Assembly (NCBI GenBank): GCA_028455995.1 | Contig: JABELC010000002.1 | Location: forward strand, 1,736,001 to 1,800,000 | Direction of reading: 5' to 3' | From: Scleromitrula shiraiana | Lineage: Eukaryota; Ascomycota; Leotiomycetes; Helotiales; Sclerotiniaceae | DNA: 64,000 nt | Part shown: in pieces, positions 11,509-23,292 of the stretch | How positions within the stretch are numbered: the first letter of the stretch is position 1 | How the letters are laid out: each line of letters begins with the position of its first letter | Program-made: the position numbers and the translations under genes | The notes under the pieces: generated by a model | Databases searched by the model: none | The model's input: the letters and a program-made list of their open reading frames with translations, nothing else | What the model was told of the DNA's origin: nothing

Positions 11509-14500
11509 TTAAGTACTCTTCCCATTCACAGCCGGGATAGTTTTCCCATTGCTATGATCTCGTTTTCCCAGTTCCGATTCCGATCCCGATCCCGATCCCG
11601 ATTCCTTCTCCTTTTCACTAATAACCACACCTCCCAGCTCCCGTTCCTTCCCGAGCTGACGAGAATTATCCTCCACCTCTACACCCGCGATCAAAACCTC
11701 ACTAACACCTTCCAAACTCGCCACGAACAGGCAAAGAAAACTGGCAATACAAAAGTGACTGATCGTCGACCCGATCTCCAACCAGGATCCCTCATCTTTA
11801 ACTACCCAGAAGAAATGCAACGTCAGGAAGTCGCTAATGGTGATAACTACCATGAACAAGGCGGATGGTGCAACTCCTAGTCTTTTGTTTAGGATGCCCA
11901 GATTTGCCGAGATTAATGCAAAGGGAACCATGAGCTTGGTGGTTAGTAGAGCTCCTTGAGACAGTGGGTCGAAGACGGGAAATACGCGGTTGACACTTTC
12001 GAGACTGAAGGAAGAGACTGAAGCCATATTTCCGGTGCTGAAGAATGCTGATTGTAAGAGTGTCAAGAAGAATAGCGATACACGCGCATCCGTTAAGGTG
12101 AGAGAGCGGAATGGAGATGATGATAACGATTGGGGCCCTTCTGGTACTATAGCTCCATTTACCTTAACCGACGTTGCCGATTTGCTAGTGAAGGCATGTA
12201 TACTATGCTCTAAGAGAACCCATGTGAAAAGGGTGGCCGAAAAGGCTAAGTAGAACAATCCCTCGTAGGAAATAGTAAGGAGAACAAATATTGGTGCAAA
12301 TGTCAAGAATATGACCATCAATCGATGTAAATAATGGTTATTTGGTTGTAGACGATGTAAGAGGGGCATTGTTAGCGGTATCACTTGTTACTGATTAGCT
12401 TTCCACCCGAAAATTGAAAATAGCAAAAGACTCACCTAATATGCACCACCCAAGTATCTGGTTACCACGAGGAACACCCATCTTTGCTTGCAAGGACATT
12501 GCACTGGACCTCGTGACAATCATGGATAGGATAATCAAACCAATCTATGGAAAATCAGTTTGGAGCTACTTGTTCGCATGAGAATCTTCTTACCTGGACT
12601 CCAATAAGCATCCTAGACAAAAGGTTGTCAGCTGGGGCAGTTGAATCTCCCGCCATTTTTGTTTTTGTAAGCAGCCTCTTCTCCAAAGCAAGATATATTA
12701 TACCAACAGCAACCATTAATGAGCCACCATACATGCTTTACATAATTAGCCACAATCTCGAATTTCGTAATAATGGCAACTCACATAAGATCTATATCTT
12801 CAGTCTTTAAAGCTGGGAGAAATGTGAATGAGCTCATTGCTATACATGACATAGCCCACGTCATAGATAGCGCCTTATTCTTCCGTAGAAACTCCAATCC
12901 ATAAAACGCCGGCCAAAATGTAGCTCCAATATATAAAACAGAGAAGATCTCCCTATAAGTATAACCCCATGCCTGTCGATATGTAAGTTATAATGTATTG
13001 TTATTGTGTACCAAATGACTTACCAGAGATTCAATTAGACCCAGAAAAATGGCACTCTTCAAAAATAATCCTACAAAAGCAAGTGGTGACTTTATATGAC
13101 CAAATAATACTTTTCGCCCTTCAACCAGTGCATTACGGCGAGCAAAGACCTCCTCCCAAAAAGCCACAGGGAATATTGCATACGCGTAATATGTGTAAGG
13201 TGATTTCGATACAATGAAAGAAGCGTAAAGTGTAACAAGAACAGATGAGAAAAATATACTTCCAGATAAAGTCCTGGATGTCTTGGTATTTCCATGAAGA
13301 ACATGGAGATCTATGACGGTCGTGAGAGCAAATGCAATCCAACCTAGGTACCCTATGGTGATAAGAGCTCTGAGGAAAAGCCAATCATATGTTTGGAGAT
13401 ATCGAAGACCGGCCAGCCCAAGCCTCACAAGCTCTGCTGTTTCCTGAATTGCTTCTTCGTGACGACCCTGGTCAATAAATTTTCTGATATCAGACAATCG
13501 ATGCTCAGCAGTGTGATTTTCGTCTCCAAGTGCCTCAAATGGTCGATATCTCAACTCAGTGGCTTTCTTTTTCTCTTCCTTAACTCGATACATGTCAATA
13601 ATACCCCTAGCGTTGGCCAAAAATGCTTCTGACTTTTCGGAGATATCTGCTGAGAGATATGATAGGGGCAACTCTCCAACGGAATTTACTGGAAAGTCTA
13701 ATCCAACTAAGTAAGCCATGAGAGCCGCAACGTCCGCCTGAGCAACATCGTGTCGCTGAATATGATCCATATTCCAGTCTGATGACAGTTCGTCATGACC
13801 AGGAGCAGTGCCAATTGGAGATACAACAGGTTTCGCAACTCCAGATCCCCATGCAATTAGTGGAGTGCGTGTATTGTCCGGATGCCCATCACCGTGGCTT
13901 CCCCAATCACTCATCCCATGATCGGCGGTAAAAACGAATGCGGTTTTATCATCGTTGTAAAAGTCTTCGATAATCTTTGTAATCTCCTTAACTCCTTCGT
14001 CGACAACCTTCAGATTCTTTAGGTATTCCTTCGAGTAGGGTCGAAAGCCATGTCCTGTGGTATCCAACCCTAGAAGATGTAGGAAAAACACGTTTTTATC
14101 CTGTCGCAACGCAGCATCCAAGGTAGCATTTGTTGCAGCCTCGGCAAAAAGAGCCTTCACTCTATCGAATACCCAAATATCCAGATGTAAAGCTTCTTGT
14201 GAAAAGTCTTCGTCTTCCGCTGTGTACGTATATGCATCGACCCGGCCTGGCACAGCACCCAATTGAAACATTGGTAAGATATCTGGACTACCCCATGACC
14301 AAGTATGCCGACTCTTGTTAAAAACACTATCGAAATTCACCGGATTGAGTTTCCATCCTGTAGTTACCGCCGAAACGTCTTCATATAGACCTGCGATGAG
14401 CGCAACATGTCCTGGACGGGACTCAGTAGGTACTCGAGTATGGGAGACACCAAAAGTGCCATGTCCAAGTACGCGGGATCGTAGAAACGGCGCAAGGGGT

Positions 14501-14834
14501 CGTGGAACGAGATCTTCGTCTGATTCGGGATATGGTTCTGGAAATGATTGGAAAGCCTTATCCGCTCGTAGTCCATCACCTACAAGAACATATCGTGAGC
14601 TACCTCATTCATATACTGGGGTTTCAGTAACCAGAAATTAGACACAATAGACATACCGACATAAAGAACCAAACGTTTTGCAGGAGCTTCAACATTATCT
14701 GGTCTCTGTACTCCAAACTCTCGCATTCCTGACACAATAGGACTCACGAAATAAATATCAAAAATCGAGTAAATATACACAATATGGAAAGCTACCGCAA
14801 TGGCTAAAAAGCCAAAACGATTAACTCTAGCCAT
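11509..14834 (-). CDS. MCD4: GPI ethanolamine phosphate transferase 1 (Mcd4)
   Basis: Seen: six exons 14834..14657, 14579..13024, 12972..12785, 12735..12594, 12544..12436 and 12383..11509 join in phase to 1015 residues, the usual family length. The N-terminus has one membrane anchor (FGFLAIAVAFHIVYIYSIFDIY). A lumenal alkaline-phosphatase-fold domain follows: DGLRADKAF with the metal-binding Asp, HTRVPTESRPGHVALIAG, and TADHGMSDWGSHGDG. The C-terminal half is a multi-span membrane region from about residue 440 (exon 2 end through exon 6), with a short charged tail. Known: Mcd4 adds phosphoethanolamine to the first mannose of the GPI precursor in the ER. Introns are 49-77 nt. Start is the first ATG before the anchor (MARVNRFGF). 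The BST1 homologue about 15 kb away works on the same GPI pathway. Confidence 0.95.
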
Positions 14835-16058
14835 AACTATTTTGGCGTATTTGAAGATATATCTTATTTGTCCTATACGTGTTTGCGTTTTTGATCAAAC
14901 AGCAGATGAGTGAGCAGCTTGAGCTCTCGAGATGGACAGATTGCTTGAACACCTTGATGGTTGTTCTACTGTGCCAAAGTCATGAGTAATTATAAAAGAA
15001 TGGCACTCCTTCAATTGAATGAAGAATTATATGTATTGATGTTGAATATAATATAATATCAAGAAAAAAAAATGAGAGGTTTCTTCTTATTGAAGAAATG
15101 CACGAAGTATTTACAGGTAATATTTACTTGTAGTTTTCAGGGACTTTTAGAAAATAAATTTATCCGATAGGCCATATACTACGACATCATTGTACGCCAA
15201 GACCATTCAACGGTCGAGGCTTTTCCTATTTTTAGTGGTTTTCCTCACCTACATAGGCACTTCACTTTATTTCAGAACTCCAGCTTTATTCATTCTACAA
15301 TAAATTAAGAATTATTTATATGGAACTTTGAGAGAATATGTTGTATGCAACTATATCATAATAAGACTTCAATCTGGGTTGGAGAATGAAAGTAGAACAT
15401 CTGATCATATGAATCTGATTCTCTTTTCTAAGTTAAAAGTGTAGCCTAGGAAATGGTCATTTGCTCTATTAGGCATCTCTGATGCCGTCTGAACTTCTTG
15501 GCTGTTATGAATTCTACATGAAAAGTATATATTGATTCAGTATTAGAAGCTCAAAAAACCTGGGTATAAATAGCAAGCCCGATAAAGACTGTCATGTGCA
15601 ACTCAAGTTACGTCTAATCAATCTGAACCGAGCTCTAGAGTCTGTTGGAAAGTATGGGAAGTATACTCTCGTAATTTATAGAAACAGATGAGATATAGAC
15701 ACATTCAAAAGGTAGTACTCAAGTACTGATATTTGTCTGATGCAATCTCTCCCGTACCCATTCCGATATGATATCTTCCATTCCTATCCAACACTTGTGT
15801 TGTAAGGAGATCTAACGTATGTTAGATCGAGCCAAGCCGTTGTTAGGGCCGGTTATTATTCTAAGACCTCTATATAGTGACCAGTCTATTATTTCCCATG
15901 AACCCCGTTCTACCTTAGTACCTCCATTTCCCTAATCAATTCTTGTAAAAACGACTGGTATCTCATCCCACTGAATCATGTCAGATCATGGTCGGAAAGG
16001 TAAGTATTGGTGTTTAGCATTGCGCTATATGCATTTGAAGTTTGTTCATAAATGCGTA
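14835..16058. other. Intergenic region upstream of MCD4
   Basis: 1.2 kb of AT-rich sequence holding the MCD4 promoter and the MFS gene 3' end. I see no gene, tRNA or clear repeat. Confidence 0.5.
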
Positions 16059-17816
16059 TTACTCTTCTCTTTCTTCAAATTCCAATTTTCTCTCTTCCTC
16101 CAGCCTTGCCATATGCGTATATCTAATACTCCATAAACTAACTGCCAATCCCGCCAAACACGCAGCCACAGTTACTAAATAGGCGCTTCTATAACACTGG
16201 AGTCCATCGGTACATTCTCTGACACCGCCATCCTTAACAATACTATGACGGTCATAAACCACGCCATAAAATATATTGAAGACGTTTCCTGAAACTACTG
16301 GAGAAAGGGTCATGAAACCCCAATTGGTTGAAAGACCGTTGATACCGAAAGCTTCAGCAACAAGGGAAGGAAAGCAACCAAATAGGAACCCATAACCAAG
16401 ACCAGTAAACGAGGAAACTAGGAAGAGAAGATGGGGATTCTCAGTGTTGAGTGCAGCAACTTGACCCACCAAGAAAATGAGAGAGGCAATGGTGATACAC
16501 CAAAGACCAGAACAGCGAAGAACTTTAGTAAGGAAGTCGGCACCAACACCTAGATTAAATTTATTAGAATTAAAGACAAAACTGCGGGTAGATGACATAC
16601 CACTAAGAAGGCGGCCAACAAATGAGCAAATCGAAAGGACGGACACGTGCATTGCTTGACGATGCATGATATAATCTTCAGATACAGAATCGTCGTAGTG
16701 GCGCCAAAGAGCTTGCGCATCGTTTCCAATATTACTAGAAAAAATATTTGTTAGAACATATAATATTGATAGACCATTTGGGCACCTACTTTATTGTCAT
16801 CAACCCAACACCGGTCAATATCCCCATCAGAGCAAATAACTGCCAAAACTCAACACAAGCGAACATCTTAAATCCTCGAATATCTACACGGTGCGCATGA
16901 TCCTTGACGTTAGTCTCTTCCACATCTCCAGAGTCCGATTTTGATATTAAGGACGAGGTCTCGTCGTCGTCGCATATGACGCCGTTCCCAGGTGCCTCTA
17001 CTTCGTGATTCTTTAGGATATTATCTGAGTCCGAAGACGTAACGGACAGAGAAGACGTACCGGGTTCCTGCTCCAACGCTTCTCTCTGTGCCCGTCGCTT
17101 GCTTTCTTCCGATTTGGTTCGATGAAGGTGGTTCGATTCTGAACGATTGTGCCCGGGCAGTGCCGTATAATGCGAATGAGGTAGCACCCGAAGAAAGAAA
17201 GACCCAAGTAACACTGTTCCAGATGTCCCACAAGACAAAACCAGTAAGAAGTGACCAGCATCTCCAGGGAAAGTGAAAGCTGTAAATGTTGAGAAAAAGA
17301 AGGCACTGAGCCCAAACGCTGCCAGCGGAAATGCGGTTGCGGTTCCTCTGTTGTGTGGCCAATTTAGTGCCGAGGTCTTGACTGAAGCTGCAAAAGCAGA
17401 GCAACCTCCCAATCCACTAAGCAATGAATAGAAGCAAAGCAATGGTAACCATCCGGATCCCTTTATATATGCGTGATACAGGGGGAAATATCCTGCGGCA
17501 AGCAGTGTCATTCCCAACAACACAGCAGGCCGAGGTCCTTTTCCATCTACCAACAATCCTACAGGTATTCCCATCGCATACATCCCCAGGTTTCCAAATA
17601 AACCCTAAGTAGAATGGTTAGTATAATTGGAGCTAATGAAGCTTAAGCGCAATGCTATCTCACTATCAAATTGATATCTGTTGAAGATAACTTCAATTTA
17701 TCGGCGAATTGAGGAGCCCAATTCGAAAAGGCATAATTTGTCCCGCATGCCAAAGCAATACATGTTGCTGCCACACTAGATACTATCCTCGCGGTTTGAA
17801 GTGGGTTTTCCGACAT
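16059..17816 (-). CDS. Nodulin-like major facilitator transporter
   Basis: Seen: exons 17816..17664, 17604..16790, 16734..16601 and 16549..16059 give 530 residues in phase. The first half has the nodulin-like/MFS start (ALACGTNYAFSNWAPQFADKL, GLFGNLGMYAMGIPVGLLVDGKGPRP), about six membrane spans, then a long charged cytosolic loop (about residues 190-270). A second set of spans includes VGRLLSGVGADFLTK and FLFGCFPSLVAEAFG. The open frame extends 5' without an ATG, so start 17816 (AAG before ATG) is chosen. Known: relatives include MCH1 and YMR155W-type carriers, mostly of unknown substrate and often labelled monocarboxylate transporters. The last intron, 16550-16600, is 51 nt with no stop, so its retention would keep the frame. 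Confidence 0.85.
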
Positions 17817-18500
17817 CTTGATATCAATTGTAGCAGATAAGTATGGACTAATATCAATTCCGTTATCGGTGATGCTGAAGTTTATAGGAGAGAGGGATAC
17901 AGTAGACAAACTTCACCAATAAATCATCTCAGGGAATATGAAGATTTTAAAAAGATAAATGAAATGATAAATCTAACTATAGAAAAGACAGTAACGTAAC
18001 AAATTGAATTAGTGATAGCAGTTGAGTGGAATGAATGTCTGAAAGATATTAAAGTATCCTATTTGCTTTCGTCTGCATAATACACGGAACCAGTTATACC
18101 AAACCATGGAGAGTGTATGTTATCAGACATGGTCAGGATCATTGTCTCTCTTATCATTGAATGTAACCCTGGTTAAGGTACAGCCAGGTACATCAATTAC
18201 GGTATACTTAGGGATCCATTGATGCTATTTTAATCCGTCAAGGCCCCGTGAGCCACTCACACCACTGTACAGTAGTTTGTTTTCAGCCGCGCGGAAATGA
18301 AAATGGCCGGACCACTCTTCGTCATAAAATTATTGTATCAAGATGCAACAACAACTCTAACAACTTCTGAGGTCATATCGTGACAACAACTCAATAATAT
18401 TCATGATAAGCTATTACTCAACTTTATAATACTCCAAAGGGAGTTTAATTCCATTATCAACAAATTTATAATATTGTGAACTTTCGAATAGAGCATCAAA
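17817..18500. other. Divergent promoter region between the MFS carrier and TMS1
   Basis: About 680 bases between two divergent starts, so it must hold both promoters. I see AT-rich sequence and no distinct motif I can support. Confidence 0.5.
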
Positions 18501-20046
18501 ATGGGTGCTCTACTCTCACTTCCTTTGTTAGCAGTCCCAAGTATGGGCACTGTAAGTTATTGGCTTTCAAACGATTTTGGAATATGGATGGAGAACTAAT
18601 ATTTCTTAGGTTTTGGGATTCGCAGCGAGTTGTTGTGGAGCAGCAACTTGTTCTGCAGTCTGCAGTGCTTGCGGTAAATGTGGTAACAGGTATGGCTTCT
18701 CGTCGTATTAAGAAGTACTGTATGAGAACTAATTGTCGCATAGTGTTGCCACCCGTATTGCATATGCCCTCATCCTCCTCATTAATTCGATATTATCCTG
18801 GATAATGCTTACACCATGGGCGATCAATAAACTACAAGGCTTGACGTTGGATTATATGAAGATCAGCTGTCCGGAGGGAGAATGTTATGGATGGGTTGCG
18901 GTTCACCGAATCAACTTTGCGCTAGGAATATTCCACATTATAATGGCTACAATGTTACTTGGTGTCAACTCTTCCAAAAATCCTCGAGCGGCGATACAAA
19001 ATGGTTTCTGGGGTCCGAAAATCATTGCTTGGCTAGCTTTGATCGTACTTTCATTCCTGATACCAGATGGATTCTTTTTAGTTTGGGGCAACTATATTGC
19101 ATTCACAGGATCTACACTCTTCCTTCTCCTCGGACTTATTCTTTTGGTTGACCTTGCGCATACTTGGGCCGAATACTGTCTTGAGCAAATCGAAGCATAT
19201 GACTCGCGAGCATGGAGAGGTATTTTGATTGGATCAACATTAGGAATGTATGCCGCCTCATTGGCAATGACGATTGTTCAATACGTATTCTTTGCTGGAA
19301 GTGGATGTTCAATGAACCAAACCGCCATCACGCTGAACCTGATCTTTCTGGTTGTTGTATCGGTCATTTCAGTACATCCCATGGTACAAGAATACAATCC
19401 AAGAGCAGGTCTAGCCCAATCGGCTATGGTAGCTATCTACTGCACATACCTCAACATGTCCGCTGTATCTATGGAACCAGACTCCAAGAATTGCAACCCT
19501 CTTCTTCGAGCTCAAGGAACTAGAACCACCTCAATAATAATTGGTGCAATTGTCACTATGCTTACAGTTGCATATACAACAACCAGGGCAGCAACGCAAG
19601 GAGTTGCACTCGGAGGAAAGGGAAAGAGCATCAGATTGTCTGACGATGACGAACACGATCTTGTCACACAACAACCAGACAGCCGCCGTGAAATGCGTGC
19701 CGCTGCTCTTCGACAAGCCGTTGAGGAAGGAAGTCTTCCAGCTGATGCCCTTCTAGACGATGATGATGAGAGTGATGGAGGAAATACTGCGAAGGACGAT
19801 GAAAGAACATCGACACAATACAGTTACGCTCTATTCCATGTAATTTTCTTCTTGGCAACAACCTGGGTAGCCACACTTCTTACCATGAATATGGAGGAAT
19901 ACACAGACGGTGGAGCGGACTTTGTGCCAGTAGGAAGAACATATTGGGCATCGTGGGTAAAGATTGTAAGTTCGTGGGCATGCTACGGTATCTATACATG
20001 GACACTAGTTGCGCCCATTGTATTGCCAGACCGATTCGATTTTTAG
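18501..20046 (+). CDS. TMS1: Serine incorporator family membrane protein (TMS1)
   Basis: Seen: exons 18501..18551, 18610..18689 and 18744..20046 give 477 residues. The N-terminus is a short hydrophobic stretch followed by the family's Cys-rich motif (FAASCCGAATCSAVCSACGKCGNS), written across exons 2-3. About ten membrane spans follow, including IIMATMLLGVNSSKNPRAA, FFLVWGNYIAFTGS and YCTYLNMSAVS. A cytosolic acidic loop (residues about 345-390, DDDDESDGG) precedes the last two spans, with the conserved WASWVKIVSSWACYGIYTW near the end. Known: SERINC/TMS proteins are ER/vacuolar membrane proteins linked to serine-derived lipids; the exact activity is debated. Start is the first ATG (CAAAATGGG context), and both introns have GTAAGT/GTATGG donors. 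Confidence 0.93.
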
Positions 20047-20794
20047 ATAGGGGGGATGTTCTCGTTTGTTTTTAATTTTCGCTTTTATGGTGGGCAGAGC
20101 GCGGGGGATTATAATAATATTGTATGAATTACTGCATTTGTCTAAATGGGAGATAGGACGTCGTGTTTGATATCGGTTGTGCAACCAGTGAGCCTGGGTT
20201 TTTGTTCTATGCAGACATAAAAAGAATAGAAGAAAGTTAAAAATGCCCAATGACATATTCTCACGCCCACTGCGTTGAAATTCTATATCAGTCTTAAAGC
20301 AACCTCAAGTTTGGAACTATCCCCTACTAGAGGGTGTATCGGTTCATGAACCACCATGTGATCCCAAATCAAAATATATGTATTCAATATCTGAATCTGA
20401 GTTAGACAATTGAATGTTGTAATTATTCAAAATAGACTTGATCATTGTACTCTTTTGATTGTTCAACCCCAAATTAGATATTGTAGTATTTTGAAGATCT
20501 AAATTCGAGTCAAACAATCAGATGCTGTAATTGTTCAAGATAGACTTGATCATTGTAATGTTTTAATTGTTCATGATAAAGTTGATCATTATCATCTTTT
20601 AAATGTTCAAAACTAAAGTACTAGTAGATATTATAATCATTTAATTGTTCAATATAGACTTACTACTAATCATCATAGTTTTTTTATTTTCCAAAGCTAA
20701 AGTAGATGGATTTTTTGTGTTTAGATTGCTAAATCAAAGGATAAATCTTACTTAACACATCATTTATCCTCTACCTTGCCAATAATCCTCTAAC
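20047..20794. other. Convergent intergenic region with decayed repeats
   Basis: About 750 bases between two converging genes. From about 20385 it consists largely of diverged tandem units listed separately. No gene is seen. Confidence 0.55.
20411..20680. repeat. Decayed tandem repeat, units about 110 bases apart
   Basis: Three related copies (about 20411-20466, 20518-20573 and 20635-20680) share GTAATTGTTCAAGATAGAC, TTGATCATTGTAA and a TTTTAATTGTTCA end. They are clearly related but heavily diverged, mostly at A/T positions. Similar words occur at 50165-50400. Confidence 0.6.
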
Positions 20795-22610
20795 CTACGA
20801 AACTAAACTAGGACCCTTTGAAAACAGGTTCTCTGGATCATACTTCTTTTTCAACTCAACCAGACGTGGATAGTTCAGACCATATACCAGTGCACCAGCT
20901 CCATGCTCATCTAGAAAAGATTTATTGATTAGCCAACCAAGCCAACCACTCCATCATAGTCAAGACAAACATCATAAAGAAAAAAGAAAGAACTTACCAC
21001 CATCATAGTTACTATAGGCACCCACACCATCCTTCGTAATATCATCCGTCCCTTCAGCCATTCTTCTCTCTAGTTCTTCTCTCGCCTTCTTATTCATTAC
21101 CCTAGTCCACTGTCTACACTTCTCATCCAATGATTTGTCTTCCCAACTCGGTCCAAACAACAAGCTTCCATACGCACCCCTATTCGCAAACGAAGTTTCC
21201 TGCTGCCCAACCTGCAAAGTTTTCCCAAAAGGAATGAACTCAAACGCGGTTAACGAATGTTTCGCGTCTGGTGTATCTTTCATGAACTCTTCAAAATCGT
21301 CAAAAACCTCCTCCGCGTACTTCACTGAGAGCGGAATCATAAAGGAAGCTCCTTTCATGATTCTCCTCAACCCATGTCTCATCGATTCGTTCATCAATGA
21401 GTTGACCTCCTTATAATCCACCTCGGTTGTCGTATCAACCAACGGTTCCAGATCCAACAAAGGCTTATAATACTTCTTCGCCTCTTCCGTCGTCCCATTA
21501 TAGAAAATAATTGTCAGAATTCCCATACTACCATCAGTAGGTAAAGCTCCAAATCCCAGCATTAATAGTGCCTTCTCCTCATTCAATCCCACAACCGTGT
21601 TTGAAAACTCCACAACCTCCGGCAACTTCTCCTTCGAAAACATGAATATTCCTCCCCATACCCGATTCTTCTGCTCATGCAACCGATACGTAAAACTAGT
21701 CGTAACCCCAAACCCAATACCCGCCCCCCTAATCGCCCAAAACAAATCCTCATTCTCATCCAAAGAACAATTGACAATTTCCCCCGACGCCAAAACTACC
21801 TCTGCAGAAACTAAATTATCAATCACAAGTCCATGCTTCGGAGTAAGATAACCAAAGCCTCCACCGAGCGTAAGTCCTCCAATTCCAGTATGATTTACCG
21901 TTCCACCGACGGCTGCGAGTCCGTGGCGTGCGGCAGCATAGTCAACGTCACGCCAGTGACAGCCACCAGCGCAACGGGCAGTTTTGTTAGAAAGGTTGAT
22001 TTCTACATTGCGCATTTTTGAGAGGGAGAGGGAGAGACCACCACTGGTGGAGGATGCTCCGCTTGAACCATGGCCGCCGCCGACGACTGGATATGGGAGT
22101 TAGTAGGGAAGGGGGAAGAAAGAAATAATTTGGAGCTCGGAACTGAGATGTACAGTTTGGTGAATGGAAAAAGGGAGAATGATTATACTCACTAGCTAGT
22201 TCGAGACCAATAGATTTAGCAAAAAGCACGGTTTTACTGACCTCTTCAGGTGTAGTTGGAAATACGACGATACCCTAAATAGTTAGTATATCAGACGGGA
22301 ATTCGAAATGAATGATATCCAGAATGACAATAAAGGGTTTGGTGTGTAGGTACTGGGACCTAATCTCTCCACTTGGAGCAGTCCCGTTTGATTATGACAA
22401 CACATCGTCCATCACTCGAAAATCCATCTTGGATTATCAAGGAAACAATAAGATGAAGAACTCCAAGAGACATACAGCTTCCTTCTCAGCAGCAGCAGAC
22501 CATCTCTTAATACTCTCGGCATACTTCTCATCACCCTTCAAGACAACCTCCGCATCTGTCGACAACTCCTTCTTGAAGCTCTCAACTACTGATTTATCCA
22601 ATGGTGCCAT
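20795..22610 (-). CDS. FAD-linked oxidoreductase, berberine bridge enzyme-like (PCMH fold)
   Basis: Seen: exons 22610..22476, 22274..22193, 22086..20998 and 20910..20795 give 473 residues. Residues about 46-190 are the FAD-binding PCMH domain: GIVVFPTTPEEV, VGGGHGSSGASS with the His that normally bonds FAD, and GGLTLGGGFGYL. The second covalent Cys of bicovalent enzymes is absent (AAVGGTVNHTGIGGLTLG), so one His link is expected. The C-terminus has the BBE signature (ALVYGLNYPRLVELKKKYDP, then ENLFS). No signal peptide is seen, so it is probably cytosolic. Known: the family oxidises alcohols, sugars or secondary-metabolite intermediates. It heads a same-strand block with a dead amidase and an SDR. 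Substrate unknown. Confidence 0.9.
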
Positions 22611-23292
22611 TATGAAAAATGACTGATTGATTGATCAATTATCCAATTTTGAAAAATGAGAAAGGTTGTTTGATTTTGCTTTTCGTTCGTAAGTTGTGAT
22701 ATTTATTCAGAGAAGGAGCTGGTAATATCTAGTGCGGGGTTGATCACTTCTCGACTTCTTGCATGCATGTGTAACCCATTCTATGTAACCACGGATGTGA
22801 GGCAAAGATTCATTATTCGTGCCGCATAGATACGTGAGAGCTGAGGAGCTGAGGAGCTGAGGTATATTATTTTATTGGTAGTTGGTTGGATGCACAGAAC
22901 CGCAGAAGGCAGTGGTTGTTCCAACTGTGTTAGATTACCTATGCACGATGCCACTTTTAGATGTGTAACGGCGGGGAATTACTAATGAATGTATGGCACA
23001 TTGATAGGGACGGATAGGTACCTAGGCAGCATTTGATGCCCAGCTAAGTTAAAAGAAACTGCTGTTTCGTTGCTTTGGAGATTTGAAGCTATCGATTTGT
23101 AATTACCGGCTCAATTAACTTTATCGTTCCTTATTCAATGGTTTCTTCCAAGTTGGGTTGAAACCAGCCTTAGATATCTCATTTCAATGAGAATGTTTGA
23201 TGCTAGTATGAACATTAAAAGACCTCAGGGAATACCTATTAACAGTGGATATTGAGATTGTCAGTAAATCTATCGACATGCCCAAAGCAGAA
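22611..23292. other. Intergenic region upstream of the FAD oxidoreductase
   Basis: About 680 bases holding the FAD-oxidoreductase promoter. A GAGCTGAG triplicate lies near 22840-22862. No gene seen. Confidence 0.5.

Noticed and set aside
17817..17909. Longer 5' start for the MFS transporter
   Set aside because: The extension begins with TTG and has no ATG; the first ATG at 17816 has a good context and begins the family's N-terminal pattern.
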